From contig DDRA01000134.1 in NCBI GenBank assembly GCA_002343545.1, forward strand, positions 1 to 14,415: 14,415 nt of DNA, in the 5' to 3' direction. The translations under genes were made by a program, and so were the position numbers. The first letter of the stretch is position 1. Each line of letters opens with the position of its first letter. Source of the stretch: Bacteriovoracaceae bacterium UBA2428 (lineage in GTDB: Bacteria; Bdellovibrionota; UBA2428). This document shows, piece by piece, positions 7,444-14,383 of the stretch. The notes under the pieces are model-generated. The model ran no database searches and was not told where the DNA came from. It worked only from the letters and a program-made list of their open reading frames with translations.

Positions 7444-8019
7444 TTAGGCGCGCGCGAACTTCGCATCGAAATCGCGCAAGAAGCTGCGGCCAAATCGCAC
7501 GCGATCGAGGCGTTCGGCAAGGCTCGCGAGATCGGCGGAGGTCCAGGGCACCGGCGCATCCGCTCCTTGTGAGGCAAAGCCCGCGAAGGGAAAGCGGCGA
7601 GCGACTTCGAGGGTTTCGGCTTCGGCCGCGCGCACCTCGGCTTCGACCTCGGCACGTAGCTCGTCTGCGGCCACGCGAAGCTCGTCGCTTGGGCCTTCGT
7701 CTTCAAGACGCTCCTGCAACTCGAAGTATTCCATGGCGAGGCTCGGCGGCGGGCCGGATTTACGGGGCGCACCGGCGTCCGGCTTGGCCGTGGCGAGTAC
7801 GCTCTCCATGAGGCGCCAGACGTCGCGGAGCTTGGCGTAGTCGGCGTTGAGCGCGGCGGCTTGGGCCTCGCTCGCTTCGCGTTCTTCGTCGGGCAGATGG
7901 GACGTGCGGTCGGGGTGCAGTTTGCGACTTAGCTCGTAGAAACGCGCCTGGATTTGTTTCTGCGCGGCCTCGTCGGCCCAAAGGAAGGGCTTCAGGCCGA
8001 GGCTCGAGAACGGTCTCAT
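7444..8019 (-). CDS. hscB: Fe-S assembly J-domain co-chaperone HscB
   Basis: The product has 191 residues, slightly longer than E. coli HscB (about 171). The N-terminal J domain carries the diagnostic HPD in SRKLHPDRTSHLPDEER at about residues 30-46, needed to stimulate the HscA ATPase. After helix III (AALNADYAKLRDVWRLMESVL) and a short Pro-rich linker, the C-terminal helical domain begins with AMEYFELQERLED, the IscU-binding part, and ends LDRVRFGRSFLRDFDAKF. The ATG (8017-8019) is preceded only by GGAAG directly adjacent, so the ribosome site is weak. Uniquely in the operon, the gene is bracketed on both sides by a 37-nt inverted repeat. This leaves 45 bp to iscA and 73 bp (or 109, depending on start) to hscA. 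Confidence 0.9.
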   Translation of the reverse strand: MRPFSSLGLKPFLWADEAAQKQIQARFYELSRKLHPDRTSHLPDEEREASEAQAAALNADYAKLRDVWRLMESVLATAKPDAGAPRKSGPPPSLAMEYFELQERLEDEGPSDELRVAADELRAEVEAEVRAAEAETLEVARRFPFAGFASQGADAPVPWTSADLASLAERLDRVRFGRSFLRDFDAKFARA

Positions 8020-8028
8020 CTTCCGAAA

Positions 8029-8065
8029 TGACGCGAGTGCGACACGAAAAGGTGCCTGACGCCTT
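8029..8065. repeat. Inverted repeat flanking hscB, copy 2 (upstream side)
   Basis: This is the inverted partner of 7394-7430 (35/37 identical). It fills nearly all of the 45-bp gap between iscA and hscB and touches the iscA stop codon by one base. In the operon transcript the two copies are complementary and could pair into a long stem with the whole hscB message in the loop. Confidence 0.8.
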
Positions 8066-8463
8066 TACGCCGAAAAACTGGTGCCGCAGCCGCAGGTGGA
8101 TTTGGCGTTCGGGTTTTGGAAGACGAAGCCTTGGCCGCTGAGGCCGTCCGTGAAGTCGACTTCGATGCCCTTGAGGAAGAGCAGGCTCTTCGGATCGACG
8201 AGCATCGTGACGCCGTAGTTATCGAAGGTCTTATCCTTCTCTTTGGGGGCGTCTTCGAAGCTCAGTTTGTACGAAAGGCCCGAGCAGCCGCCGCCCACGA
8301 CGGACACGCGCAGGAGCGTGCCCAGGCGGTTTTCGCGCTCCTGGATGAGCTTGACTTGCGCGGCGGCTTTCTCGGTGAGGCTAACGGGAGCCGAAGCCAC
8401 GGCGGCCGTCGGCATCGGCGCCACGGGGGCGTTCGGGGCTTGGCTTTGCGGGGCTTCGCTCAT
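8065..8463 (-). CDS. iscA: A-type Fe-S carrier protein IscA
   Basis: The product has 132 residues. The A-type signature is complete: Cys60 in VVGGGCSGLSYKL and the C-terminal Cys124-Gly-Cys126 (KSTCGCGTSF), which together bind iron or a [2Fe-2S]/[4Fe-4S] cluster for transfer to apo-targets. FVFQNPNA before the CGC pair is typical. About 27 residues of Ala/Pro-rich sequence precede the domain (residues 1-27), more than in E. coli IscA (107 residues); the extension looks disordered and its role is unknown. The ATG at 8461-8463 is supported by AGGAG at 8472-8476, eight bases upstream. The gene follows iscU by 29 bp. Confidence 0.92.
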   Translation of the reverse strand: MSEAPQSQAPNAPVAPMPTAAVASAPVSLTEKAAAQVKLIQERENRLGTLLRVSVVGGGCSGLSYKLSFEDAPKEKDKTFDNYGVTMLVDPKSLLFLKGIEVDFTDGLSGQGFVFQNPNAKSTCGCGTSFSA

Positions 8464-8492
8464 GTCTTTGTCTCCTCGTAAGCGCGGAGGCT

Positions 8493-8882
8493 TTAGGCCT
8501 TCTCGGCGATCTTGTTCTTGTAGTCCGTGATGGCGGCCTTGATGGCATCTTCCGCCAAGACCGAGCAGTGGATCTTCACGGGCGGGAGCGAGAGCTCCTC
8601 GACGATCTGCGTGTTCTTGATCTCGAGCGCTTGGTCGACGGTCTTGCCCTTGAGCCATTCCGTCGCGAGCGACGAAGAGGCGATGGCCGAGCCGCAGCCG
8701 AAGGTCTTGAACTTGGCGTCTTCGATGACGCCCGAGTCGTTCACGCGGATCTGCAGCTTCATGACGTCGCCGCACTCGGGAGCGCCCACGACGCCGGTGC
8801 CCACGTTCGGGTCGGCCTTCGGGAGCGAGCCCACGTTACGGGGGTTCTCGTAATGGTCGATGACCTTGTCGGTGTATGCCAT
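8493..8882 (-). CDS. iscU: Fe-S cluster scaffold protein IscU
   Basis: The product has 129 residues, standard length. The three cluster-ligand cysteines are Cys37 (APECGD, with Asp39, the residue that tunes cluster stability), Cys63 (FKTFGCGSAIASSS) and Cys106 (KIHCSVLAEDAI). LPPVK, at residues 99-103, is the HscA recognition motif, consistent with the hscBA genes downstream. The start AYTDKVIDHYENPRNVGS is the family N-terminus. The ATG 8880-8882 is preceded by AAGGAG (8889-8894), which overlaps the iscS stop codon. An in-frame ATG nine codons upstream lies inside iscS and lacks support. IscU assembles clusters from IscS persulfide and is the hub of the pathway. Confidence 0.97.
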   Translation of the reverse strand: MAYTDKVIDHYENPRNVGSLPKADPNVGTGVVGAPECGDVMKLQIRVNDSGVIEDAKFKTFGCGSAIASSSLATEWLKGKTVDQALEIKNTQIVEELSLPPVKIHCSVLAEDAIKAAITDYKNKIAEKA

Positions 8883-8893
8883 GTCAGTCTCCT

Positions 8894-10111
8894 TCAGTGC
8901 CCCGTCCACTGGACGGAATTCATGTCGATGCCTTCCTTGAACATCTCGTAGAGGGGCGACATATCGCGGAGGCGCTTGACCTCGCGGATCGTCGACCGTG
9001 CGGCTTCAAGGACGTCTTCCTCGGTCGTGAAACGGCCGAGGCCGAATCGAATCGAAGTATGGGCCAGGTCTTCGCGAACGTCCATCGCGCGCAGCACGTG
9101 GCTGGGTTCGAGGCTCGCGCTCGTGCAGGCCGAACCCGACGACACGGCAAGGTTCTTGATGCCCATCATAAGGGCTTCGCCTTCGACGTAAGCGAAACTC
9201 ACGTTAAGGTTGCCGGGCAGACCCTCGGTTGGGTGACCGTTCAAGTAAATTTCGTCGAGCTCCGCCGACAAGAGCTTCCAAAGCTTGTCGCGAAGGCCTT
9301 TGAGGCGCTCGGCCTCGGAAGCCATTTCTTTCTGCGCGAGCTCGCAAGCTTCGCCGAAGCCCACGATGCCCGGCACGTTGAGCGTGCCCGAGCGCATGCC
9401 GCGTTCCTGGCCGCCGCCGTAAACGAGCGGGGAGAGACGGACGCGCGGGTTGCGGCGACGCACGTAGAGGGCGCCGATGCCCTTGGGGCCGTAGATCTTG
9501 TGCGCCGACATCGAGAGCAGATCGATGCCCATTTTCTCGACGTCGACCGGGATGCGGCCGACCGATTGCACGGCGTCCGTGTGGAAGAGCACGCCGCGTT
9601 CCTTGCAGATGCGGCCGATCTCGGCGACGGGATTGATCGTGCCGACTTCGTTGTTCGCGTGCATGATCGAGACGAGGATCGTCTGGTCGGTGATCGCCGC
9701 CTTGAGCTCTTCGAGGTTGATGAGCCCCTGCTTGTCGACGCCGAGCCAGGTCACGTTGTAGCCGAGCGACTCGAGGTGCTTGCACGGGTCGAGGACGGCC
9801 TTGTGCTCCGACACGCAGGTGATGATGTGGCGGCCTTTTTCCTTGTACATCTCGGCGACGCCGAGGATGGCGAGGTTGTCGCTCTCCGTGGCGCCGCTCG
9901 TGAAGATGATTTCCTTCTCGGAGGCGCCGATGAGGGCGGCGACCTGGTTGCGCGCGTGATCGACGGCCTTTTCGGCTTCCCAGCCGAAGGCGTGGTTGCG
10001 CGAACCCGCGTTCCCGAAGTTCTCGGTGAACACGGGGATCATCTTCTCGAGGACGCGCGGATCCAGCGGGGTCGTCGCGTGGTAATCGAGGTAAATCGGC
10101 TTCTTATTCAT
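8894..10111 (-). CDS. iscS: Cysteine desulfurase IscS
   Basis: The product has 405 residues, matching E. coli IscS (404). This PLP enzyme converts cysteine to alanine and a protein persulfide. The PLP Lys205 is in [18 protein letters not shown]. His103 ([10 protein letters not shown]), Asp179 and Gln182 (HTDAVQSVG) line the cofactor site. The catalytic Cys329 is in the flexible loop [17 protein letters not shown], typical of group I (IscS/NifS) enzymes. The C-terminus [16 protein letters not shown] is the conserved IscS tail that contacts IscU. It starts 2 bp after the stop of the MerR-type regulator and is probably translationally coupled to it; no strong Shine-Dalgarno is visible. Confidence 0.97.
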   Translation of the reverse strand: MNKKPIYLDYHATTPLDPRVLEKMIPVFTENFGNAGSRNHAFGWEAEKAVDHARNQVAALIGASEKEIIFTSGATESDNLAILGVAEMYKEKGRHIITCVSEHKAVLDPCKHLESLGYNVTWLGVDKQGLINLEELKAAITDQTILVSIMHANNEVGTINPVAEIGRICKERGVLFHTDAVQSVGRIPVDVEKMGIDLLSMSAHKIYGPKGIGALYVRRRNPRVRLSPLVYGGGQERGMRSGTLNVPGIVGFGEACELAQKEMASEAERLKGLRDKLWKLLSAELDEIYLNGHPTEGLPGNLNVSFAYVEGEALMMGIKNLAVSSGSACTSASLEPSHVLRAMDVREDLAHTSIRFGLGRFTTEEDVLEAARSTIREVKRLRDMSPLYEMFKEGIDMNSVQWTGH

Positions 10112-10113
10112 CG

Positions 10114-10614
10114 TCAGGCGCTTTCTTTCATTTCACGAACTTGCTCGGCCAATCGGCGGACTTCGACCGGGCCCGACGGACAGCTCGCGCACTGTTCCAG
10201 AGTCTTGGATTGCTTGCAACCGAAACACCCGGCCAGGCCGGTGAGCGTCGAGTTGAGTTCGTCGAGCGTCTTGGCGATCTCGGCTTGCCGTTCGAGCAGG
10301 AGCGCGCGCTGGCGTTCGAGCGCGGCGTAAATCTTGTGGCCGACTTCTTGCCCCGTGTAGGTCAGTTGGCTGCCCGGCTCGATGATGGGGGCCAGGGCCG
10401 CCAAAATCTCTTTGAGCGCGAAGCCCGAGTCCTGGAGCATCTTGATCGTGTTGAGGCGCTGAATATGGCTTTCGTCGTAATAGCGGTAACGATTCGAGCC
10501 CCTTACCTTGGGATTGATAAGGCCTAACTCTTCGTAATAACGAAGGGTTCGGTTCGAAACATTCGCACGCTTGGCGAGTTCGCCGATCGAGTAGGTCGTT
10601 TGGGTCGCTTCCAT
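10114..10614 (-). CDS. MerR-family regulator with a C-terminal four-cysteine cluster, heading the isc operon
   Basis: The product has 166 residues from ATG 10612-10614. An upstream TTG start (10653) would place coding sequence over the candidate operator and is less likely. Residues 7-75 form a MerR winged helix-turn-helix: [39 protein letters not shown], then [17 protein letters not shown] long dimerisation helix (about 93-125) follows. The tail has Cys130, Cys133, Cys142 and Cys145 (C-x2-C-x8-C-x2-C), which could bind an Fe-S cluster or zinc. The spacing differs from SoxR (C-x2-C-x-C-x5-C). It takes the place normally held by Rrf2-type IscR, two bases ahead of iscS. I infer a cluster- or metal-sensing autoregulator of the isc operon. 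The MerR fold is certain; the ligand is not. Confidence 0.88.
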   Translation of the reverse strand: MEATQTTYSIGELAKRANVSNRTLRYYEELGLINPKVRGSNRYRYYDESHIQRLNTIKMLQDSGFALKEILAALAPIIEPGSQLTYTGQEVGHKIYAALERQRALLLERQAEIAKTLDELNSTLTGLAGCFGCKQSKTLEQCASCPSGPVEVRRLAEQVREMKESA

Positions 10615-10724
10615 ACTAAGTCTAAGGCTAGGTAACGTTGACGTATAAGTCAATGTTTGTTTTGGGGGTCATAAAATTGTCTAAGTATATGAATATATGT
10701 TGGATTGTGCTTTAGTTGAAAGAG
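10615..10724. promoter_or_regulatory. AT-rich divergent promoter region between the isc operon and the HD-domain gene
   Basis: This 110-bp gap is clearly AT-rich in an otherwise GC-rich window and contains runs such as ATAAAATTGT and TATATGAATATATG. It must hold the promoters of both divergent units. Individual -35/-10 pairs cannot be assigned confidently. The candidate operator at 10638-10653 lies within it, so both directions could respond to the same regulator. Confidence 0.55.
10638..10653. promoter_or_regulatory. Candidate operator: near-palindrome TTGAC-N6-GTCAA
   Basis: TTGACGTATAAGTCAA is symmetric at 14 of 16 positions and lies 23 bp upstream of the MerR-type ATG. On the leftward strand its outer half supplies TTGACT, a consensus-like -35 element, although no convincing -10 follows at 17-19 bp (TAGCCT at 17 is poor). 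MerR proteins bind such dyads at their own promoters. Binding here is inference. Confidence 0.5.
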
Positions 10725-12206
10725 ATGCAACATCTCGTCCGGGACCCCGTTCACCACACCATTGCGCTTTCCGGCGACGAGCGGCGGATCATCGATCATC
10801 CCTTGTTTCAACGGCTTCGCCGCATCAAGCAGACGGCTTTCCTGGACTTCGTGTTTCCGGGCGCGACGCACACGCGCTTCAGTCATTCGATCGGCGTCAT
10901 GCACATGGCCGGGCAGATCTACGATCACGTGACGGAAGACTTCGTGTCGACCTACGGTCAGCGCGCCCTGCAGCCGTCGCAGCGGGATTACTTCCGTCGA
11001 TTGCTGCGCTTCACCGCGCTCCTGCACGACGTCGGTCACGGGCCCTTCTCGCATTCGCTCGAGGGCGTCACGAACCGCGGACGTCCCATCCATCCGCTCC
11101 GCCGCAAACTTCTCGAAGACGGCGACATCCCGAACCACTGGCTCGACGGCAAAAGCCAAGTGCTCAAAGACGTCTGGCTCGATCGCCCCGCCGTGCACGA
11201 GGAGTTCTCGGTCGCGCTGCTCGCGAAGATGGCCGACTCGGACGGACGCATCGGCGGGCTCTACGCCCAAGATATCGCCGCGCTCATGACGGAGTGGGTG
11301 AATCCCACGCCCGAGTTCCGCGAGATGGACCGCGTGGGGCCGAGCGGGCGCTGGTCGCTCAAGGCCGCGCTCAAAGGTCTCGTGAGCGGCGAGCTCGACT
11401 GCGACCGCATGGACTACCTGCTGCGCGACTCGCTCTACACGGGCGTACCCTACGGCCAGTACGACAAGGACATGCTCGTGCAGAACGTCGTGTGGCGCCC
11501 CGACCCCGAGAAGCCCACGACGCTCACGATCGCGCTCCGTCGCAAGGCGCTGCACGCGCTCGAGGATTTTCTCATGGCGCGCTACCACATGTTTCTGCAG
11601 CTCTACTCGCACAAGACCGTGGTGGGCTTTGACGTCGTGCTCGAGAACGCGCTCGCCGAGCTCCCGGATTTCCAGATCGCGCCGGACCTCGAAGAGTACG
11701 TCACGTGGTCCGACGACTGGTTGCTGCGCAAGATCCTCGAGAACCGCGCCTCGCGCTGGGGGGCGCACATCCGCGACCGCGGCCCGCTCAAGCACCTCTT
11801 CACGATCCGCCCCGAGGACCGCAAGGCCTTCGACAAGTTCATCCGTCCCTTCGAGCACTCCGAGGGCACGACGGCCTGGTTCCCCACGCTCAAGACGAAG
11901 GCGCCCAAGGGCACGGGCAAGGGGAAGGGCAAGGAGGGCGGCGACGTGCCCAAACTTTGGTGGCGCCACTGCGTCTCTTACCTGACGAAGGGCGCGCGCG
12001 GGACCTTTCCGGTCATGATCGAGGATCGTCGTCGGCTCATGCCTTTCGAGCAACTCTCCACGCTGTTCCGCAGCGACTTCGTGCGTTCGACCGAGATGAC
12101 CCACGTCTATTGTCTGCGCGACGAGGAGCGCAAGGTCCTGCCGTGGCTCCTCGAGAACGGCGTGCCCGAGTCGATCCTCGACAAGCCGACGACGCTCATT
12201 CACTAA
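10725..12206 (+). CDS. HD-domain phosphohydrolase (dGTPase/SAMHD1-like, COG1078 type)
   Basis: The product has 493 residues from ATG 10725; TTG 10716 would add three residues. The HD-superfamily metal site is visible: His54 (THTRFSHSIGVMHMAG), His101-Asp102 (ALLHDVGHGPFSHSLEG) and Asp227 (GELDCDRMDYLLRDS), in the arrangement of SAMHD1-like dNTP triphosphohydrolases. The N-terminus (LVRDPVHHTIALSGDERRIIDHPLFQRLRRIKQ) is typical of this cytoplasmic family, whose substrates are mostly nucleotides but are unproven here. An unusual Lys/Gly-rich insert at about 390-405 (TKAPKGTGKGKGK) looks like a flexible, basic loop. It is transcribed away from the isc operon and followed by a hairpin terminator. 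A metal-dependent enzyme beside isc may be coincidental. Confidence 0.88.
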   Translation: MQHLVRDPVHHTIALSGDERRIIDHPLFQRLRRIKQTAFLDFVFPGATHTRFSHSIGVMHMAGQIYDHVTEDFVSTYGQRALQPSQRDYFRRLLRFTALLHDVGHGPFSHSLEGVTNRGRPIHPLRRKLLEDGDIPNHWLDGKSQVLKDVWLDRPAVHEEFSVALLAKMADSDGRIGGLYAQDIAALMTEWVNPTPEFREMDRVGPSGRWSLKAALKGLVSGELDCDRMDYLLRDSLYTGVPYGQYDKDMLVQNVVWRPDPEKPTTLTIALRRKALHALEDFLMARYHMFLQLYSHKTVVGFDVVLENALAELPDFQIAPDLEEYVTWSDDWLLRKILENRASRWGAHIRDRGPLKHLFTIRPEDRKAFDKFIRPFEHSEGTTAWFPTLKTKAPKGTGKGKGKEGGDVPKLWWRHCVSYLTKGARGTFPVMIEDRRRLMPFEQLSTLFRSDFVRSTEMTHVYCLRDEERKVLPWLLENGVPESILDKPTTLIH

Positions 12207-12225
12207 GCGCATCGGGCCTTCGGGT

Positions 12226-12250
12226 GCCACGCGAGTGGCGTTAAGTTTTT
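12226..12250 (+). terminator. Likely intrinsic terminator after the HD-domain gene
   Basis: GCCAC (12226-12230), loop GCGA, GTGGC (12235-12239) form a stem that two G-T pairs can extend. It is followed by GTTAAGTTTTT, a T-rich tail ending at 12250. It begins 20 bp after the TAA stop. Confidence 0.6.
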
Positions 12251-12357
12251 GAATACGCGTGGGGCCCTCCGCTTTTCGGCGGGGAGGGGTCGTTGTGCCG
12301 CATTCGGAGCGGGACTAATCCGAAGGGAGTCCTTCAACCCCTTGAGGAGTCTCAATC
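12251..12357 (+). promoter_or_regulatory. 5' leader of the secreted-protein gene, with a second hairpin and a ribosome binding site
   Basis: CCCTCC (12265-12270) can pair with GGAGGG (12283-12288) around an inner GC/GC stem with a two-base bulge, but no T-tract follows. GAGGAG (12344-12349) sits eight bases before the ATG at 12358 and is a strong Shine-Dalgarno that fixes the start. No clear promoter hexamers are seen. Confidence 0.4.
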
Positions 12358-13143
12358 ATGAAGCTTTTCCGATTCGCGGTCCTTGCCCTGCCGATGCTCG
12401 CGACGCTCGCGTCACGCGCCGAAGCCATTCGCGTCGTCGACGCGCTCTTGCCGGAAGGAACCCAGAAGGTCGTCGTGCGCGACGAAGAGATGGCGAGCGC
12501 GACGAGCCGGGTCGTGACCGGATGGACGATCGGTAGCTGGAAGGAAGCCGACATCGACTGGGCCAAGCTCGAAGCGCAGGACGCGGCTTACCTCGAGTCC
12601 TTCGTGGAGTACGCCGAAGCGAACATCAACCTTTTCTCGCCGGTCGTCATCGACCGCGTGACGAAGCGCCTGCTCGTCGAGCCGAGCCTGACGTACCCTT
12701 GCGTCTTCACGGGCGTCGACGGGCGCAACTTCTACTGCAATCACTACTCGCAGGACGTGGACTACGACGCGGGCTCCGGCGTGCTGAAGATGATCTACAA
12801 CGGCAAGTGGGACGCCCGCTACGTGGGCTTCGCCACCCTCGCGGACGAAGGCGCGGCCGGACTCAAGGTCAAGGGCGACTCCGGGAACGTCTTGGCGTTC
12901 CTCGAGAACCACGCGCGCGTCCAGTTGGACGATCGGCTGGGGACGAACGAAGCTTACCTCGCGAAGCGGGATTCGCTCGTCCTGAACGTTTCGGGCGTCT
13001 CGGTGGGGCGCCTCGCGAAGGGCGCGCGGGTCCGCTTGGCCTACTCGATGAGCGTGCCCAAGGAAGACCTGAGCTACGACGCGCGTCTCGCCTTTGATCT
13101 GACCGCGCCCCGGGGCGGCGCCTTGGTCTATCGCCAGCGCTAA
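12358..13143 (+). CDS. Secreted (periplasmic) protein of unknown function
   Basis: The product has 261 residues. A Sec signal peptide covers about residues 1-23: MKLFRF, hydrophobic core, then ASRAEA before IRVV. The mature part has no membrane segment. It has only two cysteines (Cys115 and Cys127: YPCVFTGVDGRNFYCNHY), well placed for one disulfide. Alternating strands in the second half (VLKMIYNGKWDARYVGFATL, RVQLDD, SLVLNVSGVSVGRL, ARVRLAYSM) suggest a beta-rich fold. The start is supported by GAGGAG eight bases upstream. It stands alone between two terminators. I do not recognise a family. Confidence 0.8.
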   Translation: MKLFRFAVLALPMLATLASRAEAIRVVDALLPEGTQKVVVRDEEMASATSRVVTGWTIGSWKEADIDWAKLEAQDAAYLESFVEYAEANINLFSPVVIDRVTKRLLVEPSLTYPCVFTGVDGRNFYCNHYSQDVDYDAGSGVLKMIYNGKWDARYVGFATLADEGAAGLKVKGDSGNVLAFLENHARVQLDDRLGTNEAYLAKRDSLVLNVSGVSVGRLAKGARVRLAYSMSVPKEDLSYDARLAFDLTAPRGGALVYRQR

Positions 13144-13171
13144 CCGTCCGAAGAATTCGGTCCGAAAAACA

Positions 13172-13214
13172 CGAAGGGCTCGCGAGTCGGGTGACTCGCG
13201 AGCCCTTCGCTTTT
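13172..13214. terminator. Strong bidirectional terminator between converging genes
   Basis: A perfect 17-bp stem (13172-13188 pairs with 13193-13209) encloses the four-base loop GGGT. Rightward it is followed by CTTTT. Leftward, the opposite strand reads TGTTTTT just past the stem. It lies midway between the convergent stops at 13143 and 13238, so it serves both genes. Confidence 0.92.
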
Positions 13215-13237
13215 AGGTCAAGGGATTCGGTCGGGAC

Positions 13238-14200
13238 TTAGCGGAAGTAACCGCACTTGCGGAGCTGCTCGATCATGTCGTCGAGCTGCTTGCCTTCGTA
13301 ACCCGAGCCTTGCAGGCGCTCGCGCACGATGCCTTCGAACTTCGCGCGACGGGCGGCCGGGTCGGCGATGCCGCGGTTCGACTCGGCGATGATGCCGCGA
13401 AGGTCGCGGAGTTGGTCGTCGCTGAGGTCTTCCATCGAGAGCGAAACGAAGCGCAGCGTGCTGTCATCCGAAAGGTCGATCTGGCCCTTGACGCGCAGCG
13501 AGTTCAGGAGCGAGTTGCAGAGATCCTTGCGGGCGGTGCTGACGCCTTGGCCCGAGCAGGTCTTGAGAAGGCCCCAAACGCGGGTATCGGCTTCGGTGTC
13601 ACCGAGCGAGACCGTCGCTTTGAGCTTGGTCGCCATGTCGTTGACCTGCGAGGTCAGCGCGCCGCCGGTCGGAGCCGAGGCGAGGATTTCTTTAATGGAC
13701 TTGTTCGACGACATGACGACGGTCACGCCGCGCTGGCGCCAGAACTGGTCGACGCACTGGGAGCAGGCGCCCGCGATCTCGCCGGCCGAGCGGCCCTGGC
13801 GGAAGAGCGAGGTCGAGTCTTGCATCGCGCGGGCGATTTCGGCGTCGCTGACCGAGCCCGAAGCCGACTTGCCGAGGAAGGAACTGATGCGCTTGGCGTA
13901 CTCGTCGCCGCCGCGCGCACGCTTGGCGAGTTCTTCCACCAATTGCTTGGGGCTCATCGAGCCTTGCGGGTCGAGCGACAGGCGTAGGGCCTGGGAAAGG
14001 TGAGAAAAGGCTTGTTGAGAAGCCTTCGCGGTCATGTCGCCGCCGGCCTTCGAAGCCAGCTGGCCGAAAGCCTGGGCGCCTTCGTCCGCTTGGCTGAAGA
14101 TCATATCGCCGACGGAACTGAAAACGTTCGCGTGGGCGGCCGGCATGGCGGCGAGCGCGAGCGCGCAAGCGATGGTGGTGGAGCGAATGAGTCTCAACAT
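13238..14200 (-). CDS. Secreted, helix-rich protein of unknown function
   Basis: The product has 320 residues. The signal peptide is clear: MLRLIRS, then hydrophobic ACALALAAMP, with cleavage probably after AHA (residue 24). The mature protein looks mostly helical and Ala/Ser/Asp-rich. Five cysteines remain: a CSQC pair (146, 149) and Cys215, Cys228 and Cys316 near the C-terminus (KCGYFR). CxxC can be redox-active or metal-binding, but the surroundings do not resemble thioredoxin. The ATG is supported by an AGGGAAGGA tract about ten bases upstream. The gene converges on the terminator at 13172-13214. No family is recognised. Confidence 0.8.
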   Translation of the reverse strand: MLRLIRSTTIACALALAAMPAAHANVFSSVGDMIFSQADEGAQAFGQLASKAGGDMTAKASQQAFSHLSQALRLSLDPQGSMSPKQLVEELAKRARGGDEYAKRISSFLGKSASGSVSDAEIARAMQDSTSLFRQGRSAGEIAGACSQCVDQFWRQRGVTVVMSSNKSIKEILASAPTGGALTSQVNDMATKLKATVSLGDTEADTRVWGLLKTCSGQGVSTARKDLCNSLLNSLRVKGQIDLSDDSTLRFVSLSMEDLSDDQLRDLRGIIAESNRGIADPAARRAKFEGIVRERLQGSGYEGKQLDDMIEQLRKCGYFR

Positions 14201-14383
14201 AAGTTCTGGTGTCCTTCCCTCTTAATGAATCCCCTATCGAGCAAGGTCGTACCTCGCGCCGATAAAAAGTATCCTACCAGCCCCTTATCGGGAGCCTTTG
14301 TCATTTCCTTGACCGCGAATTCAGATTTTCTCGGAACGCCCGGCCCAAAGGAGGGTCTTCGTGGAGGGAGGCGCTGCGTCGTC
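14201..14383. other. Intergenic region upstream of the leftward secreted-protein gene
   Basis: I see no convincing gene in this stretch. It holds the leader of the leftward gene and an inverted repeat CCGATAA (14259-14265) / TTATCGG (14285-14291), 7-bp arms 19 bp apart, which could be an operator or chance. GGAGG-like purine tracts occur at 14350-14370. Confidence 0.4.

Noticed and set aside
10111..10126. CGTCAGGCGCTTTC near the iscS start as a third copy of the hscB-flanking repeat
   Set aside because: Only about eight contiguous bases match and the rest differs; likely chance.
8876..10330. Long + strand open frame opposite iscS
   Set aside because: Antisense shadow of iscS; the composition is His/Ala/Asp-rich without recognisable domains.
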